DNA of 64,000 bases from Lapillicoccus sp963781465 (GCA_963781465.1 CAWAGH010000002.1:1302001-1366000), one strand, 5' to 3'; shown: positions 16,065 to 26,258, numbered from the stretch's first letter. Program-made: numbers and translations. Notes: a model not told the origin generated them from the sequence alone.

Positions 16065-16727
16065 TCAGCTCGAGCCGGCAGCGGCCGCCGCCGCGGCGGC
16101 TCGGTCGACCCACTTCGGGATCTCGCCGTAGCGCTGGCTCGGGATGAGCCGGCCGGCGGCGCAGTCCTCGACCAGCTGAGCCATCCGCTTGTCGTTGGTG
16201 GACTGCTGCTTGGCCGACTGCACCCAGCTGATGCAGATCTTCCGGTAGCTGGCCGTCGTCTCCGCCCAGAACGCCGTTGCGGCGGGGCTGGTAGCGAGCT
16301 GCGCCGCATACGCCTCGGGGAGGGCGAGCACCCCGCCCTGCTCGTAGGAGTAGATCGCCTGCCGGTCTTCGCGCCGTGCCTCCCACGCCCGGATGCCGGC
16401 CGGCCACATCCGGCCCTCGCGGGTGAGCCGGTCGACGTGGTCGAGGTTGATCCGGCTCCAGTTGCTGGTCTTCTTGCGGGGCGTCCAGCGCTGCCGCCGG
16501 GTGTCGTCGTCGATGCCCTCGGCGCGCGAGTCGATCCATCCGAAGCACAGCGCCTCCGGGACGGCGTCCTCCCACGTCAGGCCGCGGTCGGCGACGTGCC
16601 TCTTGTTGAAGCCCATCCACAGCTCGGTCTCGGTCTCGTGGTGCTGCTCTAGCCATGCCCGGAAGTCCTCGGGGCCGTCGAAGAACAGCGCAGGCTTCTC
16701 GGGCGTACCGCCCGTCCGTGAACCCAT
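16065..16727 (-). CDS. YdeI/OmpD-associated family protein
   Basis: A 220-residue soluble protein of the YdeI/OmdA family, small proteins linked to polymyxin or bacteriocin protection in some bacteria. Recognisable segments are FRAWLEQHHETETELWMGF, the core ALCFGWIDSRAEGIDDD and WTPRKKTSNWSRIN. The C-terminal IPKWVDRAAAAAAAAG ends in an alanine run. The WSxxN and GWIDS motifs are family hallmarks. It is monocistronic on the minus strand. Biochemical function is unknown. Confidence 0.88.
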   Translation of the reverse strand: MGSRTGGTPEKPALFFDGPEDFRAWLEQHHETETELWMGFNKRHVADRGLTWEDAVPEALCFGWIDSRAEGIDDDTRRQRWTPRKKTSNWSRINLDHVDRLTREGRMWPAGIRAWEARREDRQAIYSYEQGGVLALPEAYAAQLATSPAATAFWAETTASYRKICISWVQSAKQQSTNDKRMAQLVEDCAAGRLIPSQRYGEIPKWVDRAAAAAAAAGSS

Positions 16728-16752
16728 GCCGGGACCCTAGCGGCGACCACCG

Positions 16753-17934
16753 TCAGCCGCCGGAGTGGTGCTCCTCGGCCGCCGCGACCTCGGCGGCGTG
16801 CTCGGGCGACAGCTCGCGCGAGGCGAGCCAGCCCTCGGGCAGGATGACGCGGCGCGGGCTGCCGGCCCTGCCCCGCGGGCCTTCGGCCGGGTCGCCCGGC
16901 CACGGCGCGTCGGGGTCGAGCCCGTCGAGCAGCCGGTCCAGCGCGGCCAGCGAGTCGACGAGCGCGAGCGAGCTGCGCACGGTCCCGCCGGCGGGGAATC
17001 CCTTGAGGTACCAGGCGATGTGCTTGCGAATGTCGCGGCAGCCGTGGTTTTCGTCGCCGTAGAACTCGACCAGGTAGGCGGCGTGCCGGCGCAGCGTCTC
17101 GGTCACCTCGCCGAGGCTCGGTCGCAGTCGTACCGGCGAACCGGCGAACGCCGCCGCCAGGTCGGCGAACAACCACGGCCGGCCGAGACAGCCTCGCCCG
17201 ACGACCACGCCGTCGCAGCCGGTCTCGTCGACCAGGCGCAGGGCGTCCTCCGCCGACCAGATGTCCCCGTTGCCGAGGACCGGCACCTCGGTGACCGTCT
17301 CCTTGAGCAGCCGGATCGCCGCCCAGTCGGCGGTACCCGAGTAGGCCTGCGCAGCGGTTCGGGCGTGTAGGGCCACCGCCGCCACCCCCTCCTGCTGCGC
17401 GGCGAGGCCGGCGTCGAGGTAGGTGAGGTGGGCGTCATCGATGCCCTTGCGCATCTTCACGGTGACGGGGACATCGCGGCGGGCGCCCTCCTCGACGACG
17501 GCGGCGACGACCGCGCGGAACAGGTCGCGCTTCCACGGCAGCGCGGAGCCGCCGCCCTTGCGGGTGACCTTCGGGACGGGGCAGCCGAAGTTGAGGTCGA
17601 TGTGGTCGGCGCGGTCCTCGGTGACGAGCAACCGCGCCGCCGCCCGGGCGGTGGTCGGGTCGGTCGAGTAGAGCTGGATCGACCGCGGGTGCTCCTCGGG
17701 GTCGTGCTGGATGAGCCGCATGGTCTCGGGGTTGCGCTCGACCAGGGCCCGCGACGTGATCATCTCGCTGACGTAGAGCGCCGAGTCGCCGCTCCCGTCC
17801 TCCGACGCGAACTCGCGGCACAGCCGCCGGAACGCCCGGTTCGTGATGCCCGCCATCGGCGCGAGGACGACCGGCGACCCGATGGTGTGCCGGCCGATCC
17901 GCAGCGGGGAGACGAGGGTCGCGGTGGCGCTCAT
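16753..17934 (-). CDS. dusB: tRNA-dihydrouridine synthase
   Basis: A flavin-dependent reductase that converts uridine to dihydrouridine in the tRNA D-loop. The ATG at 17934 is used, giving 393 residues; the frame upstream is not coding. The TIM barrel shows VVLAPMAGITNRAFRRLC at the start and IDLNFGCPVPKVTRKGGGSAL, where the Cys is the catalytic acid. KMRKGI, ALHARTAAQAYSG and VLGNGDIWSAEDA are FMN-binding and active-site loops. The start overlaps the upstream hydrolase stop by four bases, placing it last in the ABC - two-component - hydrolase operon. Confidence 0.95.
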   Translation of the reverse strand: MSATATLVSPLRIGRHTIGSPVVLAPMAGITNRAFRRLCREFASEDGSGDSALYVSEMITSRALVERNPETMRLIQHDPEEHPRSIQLYSTDPTTARAAARLLVTEDRADHIDLNFGCPVPKVTRKGGGSALPWKRDLFRAVVAAVVEEGARRDVPVTVKMRKGIDDAHLTYLDAGLAAQQEGVAAVALHARTAAQAYSGTADWAAIRLLKETVTEVPVLGNGDIWSAEDALRLVDETGCDGVVVGRGCLGRPWLFADLAAAFAGSPVRLRPSLGEVTETLRRHAAYLVEFYGDENHGCRDIRKHIAWYLKGFPAGGTVRSSLALVDSLAALDRLLDGLDPDAPWPGDPAEGPRGRAGSPRRVILPEGWLASRELSPEHAAEVAAAEEHHSGG

Positions 17935-18698
17935 GACCCGTCCAGTGTCCCATCCGCGACGGCGCGGGCGAACTCGGCGAGCAGGGCGGTGACCTCGTCG
18001 GGCCGGTCGAACCCCGCGAAGTGGCCCGCCCCGCGGATCCGGACAACCCGCCCGTCCGGTGCGGCCCGCGCATACCGCCTCGCGTCGAGCATCAGCTGGT
18101 CGTACTGACCACCGGCGATCAGGACCGGGCAGGTCACCTCGCGCAGCTGGTGCGGTCCGCAGCGGGACATCACGTCGCGCCACGCGGCGCGGGTCGGCCG
18201 GAACCAGTACCCGCCGGCGACGACCGGCTCGACGAGATCGGGTGGATACAGCCGGCCCAGGATCCGGTCGTTGACCCGGGTCATCCGGTCGGGGCCGGCG
18301 CGCTCGGTCAGTGCGGCGATCGCCCGGTATGCGGCGGCGCCGGCTCCCCGGGGTACGGCGGCCGCGCCGAGAAGCACCAGCCCGTCGAGCCGGCGGGGGT
18401 AGGTGGCGGCGTAGGTCGCGGCGACGTACCCGCCGAGCGAGTGCCCGGCGAGGACGACGCGCTCGGCGGGTGGGGCGGCCTCGACCGCCGCCGCCACGGC
18501 GCCGATCGCCCGGTCCAGCGTGAACGGCTCGGCCGACCGTTTGCCGTGACCGGGCAGGTCGGGCACCACCACCTCGAGCCACCCGAGGGTGGCGTCGGCG
18601 GCGAGCCGTGTCTGCTGGGGCGCCCACTGGGAGGCCGCCAGGCGGGACCCGTGCACGAGGACCAGCCGGGTCGCGGGCGTCCGGTCCGCGCCGCTCAC
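17931..18698 (-). CDS. Alpha/beta-hydrolase
   Basis: A 255-residue alpha/beta-fold hydrolase. The nucleophile elbow is AGHSLGG near residue 92, the oxyanion region is LVLVHGSRLAASQW, and the late catalytic His is in RGAGHFAGFDRPDEV. The acid is probably the Asp in AGGQYDQL. Substrate cannot be inferred. The GTG start overlaps the response-regulator stop by four bases (GTGA), and its own stop overlaps dusB, so it sits inside the five-gene operon. Confidence 0.88.
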   Translation of the reverse strand: MSGADRTPATRLVLVHGSRLAASQWAPQQTRLAADATLGWLEVVVPDLPGHGKRSAEPFTLDRAIGAVAAAVEAAPPAERVVLAGHSLGGYVAATYAATYPRRLDGLVLLGAAAVPRGAGAAAYRAIAALTERAGPDRMTRVNDRILGRLYPPDLVEPVVAGGYWFRPTRAAWRDVMSRCGPHQLREVTCPVLIAGGQYDQLMLDARRYARAAPDGRVVRIRGAGHFAGFDRPDEVTALLAEFARAVADGTLDGS

Positions 18699-19303
18699 AG
18701 CCAGCCGTTCTCCTCGGCGATCCGCACGGCATCCCCCCGGTTGCGGGCGCCGGTCTTGCCGATGGCGGCCGAGAGGTGGTTGCGGACAGTTCCTTCGGAG
18801 AGGAACACCGCTGCGGCGATGTCGCTCACGCTGCCGCCGTCCCGGGCAGCGCGGAGCACCTCCGCCTCGCGGACGGTCAGGGGCGACTCCCCCACGGCCA
18901 GGCTGTCCGCGGCGAGGGTCGGGTCGACCACGCGCAGGCCGGAGTTGACCCGCCGGACGGCGTCGGCCAGCTGGCGTGCGGGGGTGTCCTTGACGACGAA
19001 CCCGTTCGCGCCGGCGATCAGGGCGCGCCGCAGGAACCCCGGCCGCCCGAACGTCGTGACGATGACGACCTTGACGTCCGGGAGCGCCGCCCGTAGCTCG
19101 CGAGTGGCCTCGATCCCGTCCATGCCAGGCATCTCGACGTCGAGGAGGGCGACGTCGGGGTTCGACTCGCGCGCGGCCGCGACCACCTCGTCGCCGCGGC
19201 CGACCTCGGCCACGACGGTCATGTCCGGTTCGAGCTCGAGCAGGGTGGCGAGTGCGCCGCGGACGAGGGCCTGGTCGTCGGCGAGCAGGAGCCGGATCGT
19301 CAC
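18695..19303 (-). CDS. NarL/DesR-family response regulator
   Basis: A 202-residue two-component regulator. The receiver domain has acidic residues LLLADDQALVRG, the phospho-acceptor Asp in DVALLDVEMPGMDG, and a Lys in VVKDTPARQL. The C-terminal LuxR-type helix-turn-helix is SPLTVREAEVLRAARDGGSV followed by FLSEGTVRNHLSAAIGKTG. Its partner kinase is encoded immediately upstream with a four-base overlap. The arrangement with an ABC exporter resembles DesKR-type or drug-sensing systems. A likely target is the palindrome at 22401-22420. Confidence 0.93.
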   Translation of the reverse strand: MTIRLLLADDQALVRGALATLLELEPDMTVVAEVGRGDEVVAAARESNPDVALLDVEMPGMDGIEATRELRAALPDVKVVIVTTFGRPGFLRRALIAGANGFVVKDTPARQLADAVRRVNSGLRVVDPTLAADSLAVGESPLTVREAEVLRAARDGGSVSDIAAAVFLSEGTVRNHLSAAIGKTGARNRGDAVRIAEENGWL

Positions 19304-20529
19304 CGAGGCGTCTCCACGGGCTGGGGGCTGACGGACGCCTCGACCCGTGAGGGCTCAGGGGTCCCGGGGACGGCCGAAAGGCCCGAGGTCTCCGCCGCCT
19401 TGGCCGCCACCACGCTGAGCCGGAACCCGCCCGACGGCGGCGTCTCGACGACGACGTGGGCACCCTCGGCGGCCGCCCGTTCGCGAAGTCCGGTGAGTCC
19501 GTGACCGTCATGGAGCGCGGACGCGTCGGCGGACCGCATACCCCGTCCGTCGTCCTCGATGGTGATCCGGTCGTCGGCCAGGGTGACGGTGCAGCGCGAC
19601 GCGGCGCTGTGCCGGACCACGTTGGTGACCCCCTCGCGCAGGGTCCAGGCGAACAGCTCGCGCACCTCCGAGGGGACGTGGTCGGTCGACCCGGGCAGGT
19701 CCGCGGTGATCTCCGCGGCCTGCAACGCGGCCCGGGCCCGGGCCAGCTCGGCCGGCAGGCTCAGCTCACGGACCCCGTCGACGGTCCGGCGGACGTCGGC
19801 GAGAGCGTCGCGGGAGAGCCGCTGGATGTCGGCGATCTCGGCGCGAGCGCGCTTCGGGCTGACGTCGACGAGCCGGTCGGCGAGCTCGGCCTTGACGGCG
19901 ATGACGGTGAGCGAGTGGCCGAGGATGTCGTGGAGGTCGCGGGCCATCCGGGCGCGCTCCTGGTCGACCATGAGGAGGGCGTTCTCCTCCCTGGCCGCGA
20001 GCAGGTCGCGGCTGCGGCGCATCGCGGTCCACATCCCCCAGACCGCGAAACCGGCGAGGAGCACCGACAGGCCGACGCCGTCGGCGCCCTGCCATCCGGG
20101 GACCGTGCGAGCGAGGGCCTCCGCCCCGAGGGCCAGGACGCCGGCCAGCGGGAGCGCCCAGTGACGCGGCAGCGTCGTGATCCCGGCCACGGCGACGTAG
20201 ACGGCGGTGCCCAACCCGTCCTGGTGGAGAGTGAGGACGACGATCGCGCCGAGGGCGAACAGGCCGCCGACGATGGCCAGCGCCTGAGGCTGGACCTGAC
20301 GCCACAGCTCGCCGTCGTGCCGGTAGGGACGGGCCCAGGTGAACGACCAGACGTAGAGGAAGCAGAACGCCGCGAGGGCGCAGAGGCCGACCCAGCCGGC
20401 CATCGTGTCGCGCGCGGACCAGCCGGCCGCGGCGGCCGGGACCAGGAAGACGAGCCACACCCCGGCGCCCAGCGCGGCCCACCAGTTGAACCTGGTGTCG
20501 TACTGGGCGACGGGGTCGGACATGCTCAC
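19300..20529 (-). CDS. Sensor histidine kinase, DesK-like (HisKA_3)
   Basis: A 409-residue membrane kinase. Five to six hydrophobic helices fill residues about 15-175. The dimerisation/phosphoacceptor segment MARDLHDILGHSLTVIAVKA has the phospho-accepting His in the HDxxGH pattern of HisKA_3. The HATPase_c domain includes EGVTNVVRHS (N box) and ITIEDDGRGM (G1), then GHGLTGLRERA (G2). The GTG at 20529 or the ATG at 20523 could start it. It overlaps the regulator gene by four bases. The lack of a large extracellular domain suggests intramembrane sensing. Confidence 0.93.
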   Translation of the reverse strand: MSMSDPVAQYDTRFNWWAALGAGVWLVFLVPAAAAGWSARDTMAGWVGLCALAAFCFLYVWSFTWARPYRHDGELWRQVQPQALAIVGGLFALGAIVVLTLHQDGLGTAVYVAVAGITTLPRHWALPLAGVLALGAEALARTVPGWQGADGVGLSVLLAGFAVWGMWTAMRRSRDLLAAREENALLMVDQERARMARDLHDILGHSLTVIAVKAELADRLVDVSPKRARAEIADIQRLSRDALADVRRTVDGVRELSLPAELARARAALQAAEITADLPGSTDHVPSEVRELFAWTLREGVTNVVRHSAASRCTVTLADDRITIEDDGRGMRSADASALHDGHGLTGLRERAAAEGAHVVVETPPSGGFRLSVVAAKAAETSGLSAVPGTPEPSRVEASVSPQPVETPR

Positions 20530-20553
20530 GAAACTACTCCGGCGAGTGGCTGG

Positions 20554-22344
20554 TCAGACCCGCGCGGTGTCCTTGCGGAACCGCCAGATCGCGCCTCCGG
20601 CGAAGAGGACCAGCCAGGCGGCGACGTTGACCACCCAGGTCCACTGGAACGAGTCGCCCGTGAGCGGTGCGTGGGCCAGCGACGAGATGCCGTACATCGG
20701 GGTGAACTGGGCGATCTTCTGCAGCGTCGAACCGTCCTCGAGCGGGACGAACAGCCCGCCGGCGAAGGCCAGGATGGCGAGCCCGGGACCGATGATCTGC
20801 ATGACGTTCTCGCTCGGCAGCAGGTACCCCATGAAGAGGCCGAACGCCGCGAAGACGAGCGACCCCGCCCAGGCGATGAACGCCGTTGCGACCCACAGCC
20901 CGATGGTGTCCATCTGCGCCTTGGTGAAGGCGCCCATGACGAAGACGACGAGAACCGCGAGGGCGCCGAGCAGCATGGCGGTGAGCAGCTTGACGAATAC
21001 ATAGACCACCGGTGACAGCGGGGTCAGCCGCAGCTGCCGGCTCCAGCCCTGCGCGCGCTCGGTGGCGACCATCGCCCCGCCACCGGTCGACGCGATCATC
21101 GCGCCGTAGGCAGCCATCGAGATCATGATGTAGGCCGCGACGTTGCCCCGGCCGGCGTTCTGGTCGGCGTAGCTCTGGGAGACGCCGAAGATCAGGTAGA
21201 AGACGGCTGGCAAGACGAGGGTGAAGATCATCGTGCGGCGGTTGCGCAGCACCCGCAGCAGCTCGATGCGCAGCAGGGTCGGGTTGAGCCCACCCATCCT
21301 CGGGACGCGGCGTTCGGCGCGGGCGGCGTATGCGGGTTCCGCGGCGTCGCTGACGGCGGTGGTCATGATGCTTCCTTGATTGGTGGTGGTGGTCGGGTCG
21401 TCCTGCGCGTCGGCGGTCAGGGCGATGAAGGCGTCCTCGATGCCGCGCGACTCGATCTCGAGGTCGTGGGCGTCGGTCTGGGTGAGCAGGTAACGCGCGA
21501 CCGCGTCCGAGTCCTTCGAGTGGATCCGGACGATCTCGCCGCGCACTTCCACCGAGTCCGCGGCGGGGACCGCCTCGAGCTGGGCGGCGGTGACGCCCGG
21601 GACGGTGGCGCGGACCGTGCGGCCGGCCGACATGGCCTTGATCTGGGCCGCGGTGCCGTCGGCCACGATCTCGCCCTGGCGGACGAGGATGATCCGGTCG
21701 GCGTACTCGTCGGCCTCCTCGAGATAGTGGGTCGCGAAGAGGATGGTGCGCCCGCGGGTGGCGTCCTGGCGGATCGCTGCCCAGAAGTCGCGCCGCCCGG
21801 TGACGTCCATCCCCGTGGTCGGCTCGTCGAGGATGAGCAGCTCGGGGTCCGACAGCAGGGCCATCGCGAACCGGAGCCGTTGCTGCTGGCCGCCGGAGCA
21901 CTTGTTCACGCGGCGGTCGCCGATGTCGGAGATGCCGGCCCGCTTCATGACCCCGTCGACGGAGACGTGGTGGACGAAGAGCGAGCCGGTCAGCTCGAGG
22001 GTCTCGCGGACGCTGATGTCCTTGAGCAACCCGGCCGTCTGCATGACGGCGGCGACGAGGCCGTGGGCGATGGCGCTGCGTGGGCTCTGCCCGAGAACGG
22101 TGACGGTGCCGGCGGTCGGGTCGGAGAGGCCGAGGATCATGTCGATCGTCGTGGTCTTACCGGCGCCGTTCGGGCCGAGGAACGCGACGATCTCCCCCTG
22201 CCGGATCTCCAGGTCGATCCCGCGCACGGCATGGACGGAGCCGAAGTCCTTGCGCAGTCCGGTCGCCGCGATGGCGAGGTCTCCCCCGAGCACGCCCGGC
22301 GTGGACCCGTTCGGGCCCGCTGACGTGGTGGTCGTAGTGGTCAT
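20554..22344 (-). CDS. ABC exporter: ATPase and ABC-2 permease in one reading frame
   Basis: One 596-residue frame encodes two proteins that are separate in relatives. Residues about 1-325 form a DrrA-like ATPase: Walker A GPNGAGKTTT, signature CSGGQQQRLR (Cys replaces the usual Leu/Leu-Ser opening), Walker B LLILDEPTTGMD. Residues about 327-596 form an ABC-2 permease with six hydrophobic helices. No stop separates them; the linker DDPTTTTNQGSI leads straight into MTTAVSD. A Shine-Dalgarno (AAGGAAG) precedes that internal ATG at 21366, so free permease is probably also made. It is the first gene of the operon with the kinase and regulator. Confidence 0.88.
   Translation of the reverse strand: MTTTTTTSAGPNGSTPGVLGGDLAIAATGLRKDFGSVHAVRGIDLEIRQGEIVAFLGPNGAGKTTTIDMILGLSDPTAGTVTVLGQSPRSAIAHGLVAAVMQTAGLLKDISVRETLELTGSLFVHHVSVDGVMKRAGISDIGDRRVNKCSGGQQQRLRFAMALLSDPELLILDEPTTGMDVTGRRDFWAAIRQDATRGRTILFATHYLEEADEYADRIILVRQGEIVADGTAAQIKAMSAGRTVRATVPGVTAAQLEAVPAADSVEVRGEIVRIHSKDSDAVARYLLTQTDAHDLEIESRGIEDAFIALTADAQDDPTTTTNQGSIMTTAVSDAAEPAYAARAERRVPRMGGLNPTLLRIELLRVLRNRRTMIFTLVLPAVFYLIFGVSQSYADQNAGRGNVAAYIMISMAAYGAMIASTGGGAMVATERAQGWSRQLRLTPLSPVVYVFVKLLTAMLLGALAVLVVFVMGAFTKAQMDTIGLWVATAFIAWAGSLVFAAFGLFMGYLLPSENVMQIIGPGLAILAFAGGLFVPLEDGSTLQKIAQFTPMYGISSLAHAPLTGDSFQWTWVVNVAAWLVLFAGGAIWRFRKDTARV
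21364..21377 (-). promoter_or_regulatory. Internal ribosome-binding site and ATG for the permease half
   Basis: On the minus strand AAGGAAG is followed 5 bases later by ATG at 21366-21364, in frame with the upstream ATPase. This would start a 270-residue stand-alone permease ending at 20554. The preserved signal suggests that the fusion arose by loss of the ATPase stop codon. Confidence 0.6.
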
Positions 22345-22400
22345 GTCCTCCAGGATGGTGGTTGGAGGGGCCGGGCGTGAGGTCTCTTCGTCATGACTCC

Positions 22401-22420
22401 CCCATGACCGTTGTCATGGG
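22401..22420. promoter_or_regulatory. Palindrome upstream of the ABC-two-component operon
   Basis: CCCATGAC (22401-22408) and GTCATGGG (22413-22420) are perfect 8-bp arms around CGTT. A further CATGAC half-site lies at 22392-22397 in the same orientation. The site is 57-76 bases upstream of the ATPase start, a natural position for the operon's own LuxR-type response regulator. Confidence 0.55.
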
Positions 22421-22432
22421 CGCCGAGTCCGC

Positions 22433-23872
22433 TCAGCCCGGCGCGACCTGCGCGTACCCGTTCTCGTCGTCCGGTTCCGTCGATCTGCCGGCTACCGAGG
22501 CGCTGAGGTCGCGGTAGTAGCGGCTCCTCAGAGCGAGCAGCGTGGCGATCAGACCGATGATGCCGATGATGACGAACACCAGGGCGATCCCGCGGTCCGG
22601 GCCGGTTCCGAACCACGGGCCGATCGTGCGAGCTCCCCAGCCGTCGGTCATGAACGGGATCACCGCGAACTGGGTGATCGGTCCGATGAGGAAGGCGGTC
22701 AGCGGCGACGCGGCCTGCTCCACGCTCTGGGCGAACCCGAAGACCCGGCCCTGCCGCTCGTAGGGGACGACCTGCTGCAGCACCGTCTGCTCGGCCGCCT
22801 CCGCGAAGGGGATGAGGAGCATATAGATCGCCATCCCGACGGCCAGCAGCACGATCGACGACCGGACCGGGAAGAGGATCGTGACGGTCCAGAGCACGAC
22901 GTTGACGAGTAGCAGGATGCGAACGGGGTTGCTGGACAAGCCGACTCGGGCGACGACCAGGCCGCCGACGATGATGCCGACGCTCAGGGCACCCCACAGC
23001 AGGCCCCACGCCTGGACGCTCACCATCGACAGGCCGTAGGCGTCCATGAGCGCCATGAAGGCACCGCCGAGGAAGTTGTTGAAGCAGGAGAAGAAGATCA
23101 GCGCGAGCAGCCCGGGTACGCCGCGCACGATCCGCAACGTGCCGCGGACGTCGACCCCGGCGCTCATCGCCACCGGTGCGGGCGCGTCGTCGTCGGACGC
23201 GCCGTCCGCCGGCTCCCCCATCGCCTCGGCTGTCGTGACGACCCGGGGCTCCGGCACGTGGATGAGGGCGAGGTAGACCTCGACGAGCACCAGCACGCCG
23301 ACCGCGAGCATCAGCACGTAGCGCATCCCCCCTGCCGCCACGAGGATCCCGCTGACGACCGACGTCACGAGGAACGAGACACCGGTGGAGGTACCGACCA
23401 GCCCATTGGCTCGGTCGCGGACGTCGGCCGGGATGAGCAGCGTGACGCAGGTGGGCAGGGCGATCGCGAAGAGGTTCCCGGCGATGACACCGAGCATCAC
23501 CATGACGATGAACACCCAGAGCAGCAGGCTTCCAGGATCGCGGAAGGTCTCGTCCAGGGTGAGGAGGTAGAGCACCAGGCTGGCGATGTAGATGACCAGC
23601 GACACCGCCGCCGAGACCTGCATGACGCGCTTCTTGTGGTGGTGGTCGACGAGGCTGCCGAACCAGATCCCGGTCGACGCGATGGCGATGAGGAAGATCC
23701 CGGCGATCATGCCCGTGGCGAAAACTGACTTCGTCTCGAGGTAGACCCAGAAGGTCACGGCGAACCACACCGTGAAGTTCATGACCGACACGACCAGCGT
23801 GTTGAGCAGCAGGTGCACGAACGTCCGCTGCGCCGGCTGCTTCAGGTCGAGCCGTGGTCCCTGGGCGGCCAT
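22433..23872 (-). CDS. MFS transporter
   Basis: A 479-residue major facilitator. The ATG at 23872 is chosen because GAGGAGG lies 8 bases upstream; an earlier ATG at 23896 would place that Shine-Dalgarno inside the gene. About twelve hydrophobic helices are visible. The loop GSLVDHHHKKRVMQVSA after helix 2 is the motif-A position, with three consecutive histidines before the basic residues. A central acidic loop (EPADGASDDDAPAP) splits the two halves. The C-terminal half resembles MFS_3 exporters. Substrate is unknown. It is divergent from the GyrI-like gene, with palindromic repeat copy B between them. Confidence 0.87.
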   Translation of the reverse strand: MAAQGPRLDLKQPAQRTFVHLLLNTLVVSVMNFTVWFAVTFWVYLETKSVFATGMIAGIFLIAIASTGIWFGSLVDHHHKKRVMQVSAAVSLVIYIASLVLYLLTLDETFRDPGSLLLWVFIVMVMLGVIAGNLFAIALPTCVTLLIPADVRDRANGLVGTSTGVSFLVTSVVSGILVAAGGMRYVLMLAVGVLVLVEVYLALIHVPEPRVVTTAEAMGEPADGASDDDAPAPVAMSAGVDVRGTLRIVRGVPGLLALIFFSCFNNFLGGAFMALMDAYGLSMVSVQAWGLLWGALSVGIIVGGLVVARVGLSSNPVRILLLVNVVLWTVTILFPVRSSIVLLAVGMAIYMLLIPFAEAAEQTVLQQVVPYERQGRVFGFAQSVEQAASPLTAFLIGPITQFAVIPFMTDGWGARTIGPWFGTGPDRGIALVFVIIGIIGLIATLLALRSRYYRDLSASVAGRSTEPDDENGYAQVAPG

Positions 23873-23974
23873 GGCGTCGTCCTCCTCGGGATTCATGGAC
23901 GGTAGACCAGACCACCGACGGCAACTCATCGGTTTTCCGCCGCAACCAACCGCCGGGCGCCCCGCGGGGTGGGG

Positions 23975-24046
23975 GTCGGATACCCGGTCGTATGCCGTAT
24001 TCGGTTGCTTGGACAACCGATACCGGCATACGACCGGGTATCCGAC
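23975..24046. repeat. Intergenic palindromic repeat, copy B
   Basis: This copy is almost one long hairpin. Perfect 23-bp arms run from GTCGGATACCCGGTCG through TATGCCG (23975-23997) and mirror at 24024-24046. The interior GTATTCGGTTG/CAACCGATAC continues the stem. It lies in a divergent intergenic region, so it cannot simply be a terminator. GTATGC and GCATAC both occur in the stem. Confidence 0.92.
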
Positions 24047-24103
24047 CTGGGCAGGCGACTTCACGCGCCGATGAGTTGGCGGACGCCTGCGAGTCTCAGG
24101 GGT

Positions 24104-24610
24104 ATGAGCGATCCCCAGCCCGGCGCATACGCCGTCGTCGACCTGCCCGAGCAGCCGTTCGTCGGCGTCACCAAGACCGTGACCATGACGACGATGAACG
24201 AGATCGCCGACGAGATCCCCGGACTGGTCGGGTGGCTCCTCGAACGTGGACACGTACCCGCCGGTGCGCCGTTCCTGCGCTACCTGGTCATCGACATGGC
24301 CCGCGCCATGGTCGTCCAGGCGGGCGTGCCGGTCGCCGGACCGGTCGAGGTGGGCGGCGAGGTCGAGTGGGACACGCTGCCCGCCGGCCGGTATGCGTCG
24401 ACGACGCACGTGGGACACCCCGACGGGCTCTACGGGGCGACCGTCGGCCTGCTCACCTGGGCCGGCAACGAGGGACTGCGTTTCGACAAGCACCCGTCGG
24501 CGGACGGCGAGGTGTGGGCCAACCGGGTCGAGTGGTACGAGACCAGCCCGATGGAGCAGCCCGACATGGACCAGTGGGTCACCCGGCTGACCTTCAAGCT
24601 GGCCGACTGA
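24104..24610 (+). CDS. GyrI-like/effector-binding domain protein
   Basis: A 168-residue GyrI-like small-molecule-binding (SOUL/GyrI superfamily) protein without a DNA-binding domain. Visible segments are YAVVDLPEQPFVGVTKTVTM at the first strand, PFLRYLVIDM and VEWDTLPAGRYASTTHVGHP. EWYETSPMEQPDMDQWVTRL is the conserved end. Such stand-alone domains bind or sequester hydrophobic ligands; no target is evident. It is convergent with glyS, and palindromic repeat B lies upstream. Confidence 0.85.
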   Translation: MSDPQPGAYAVVDLPEQPFVGVTKTVTMTTMNEIADEIPGLVGWLLERGHVPAGAPFLRYLVIDMARAMVVQAGVPVAGPVEVGGEVEWDTLPAGRYASTTHVGHPDGLYGATVGLLTWAGNEGLRFDKHPSADGEVWANRVEWYETSPMEQPDMDQWVTRLTFKLAD

Positions 24611-24619
24611 CGTGGTCAT

Positions 24620-24684
24620 CTCGACGGGCAGCTGAGCCGGTATCGGTCACCAGGAGCCCAAAAACAGAGCTCGTGCCCGTCGAG
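24620..24684. terminator. Hairpin between convergent GyrI-like gene and glyS
   Basis: CTCGACGGGCA (24620-24630) pairs perfectly with TGCCCGTCGAG (24674-24684) across a 43-base interior that itself contains CCAAAAACAG. It is placed between two convergent stops, suggesting bidirectional termination. Confidence 0.5.
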
Positions 24685-24696
24685 CGGTCCGGAGGC

Positions 24697-26112
<1,416 letters not shown>

Positions 26113-26258
26113 AGTGGGCAAGGTTATCCGCCGACCCGAACCAGTTTCGCGCGAGTATGCGTCGAGCGGCCGCCGTGGTTCGTGGTGGCTGGAGCCGGAA
26201 TTCCGCGTGGTTCAGAGCACGAACGGGGGCGGAGGGCGGAGCACGTAGCCTTGCGCGG

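Noticed and set aside
26113..26258. T-box or other leader upstream of glyS.
   Set aside because: No T-box core sequence or terminator-antiterminator pair is visible, and a -10 box lies only 8 bases before the start.
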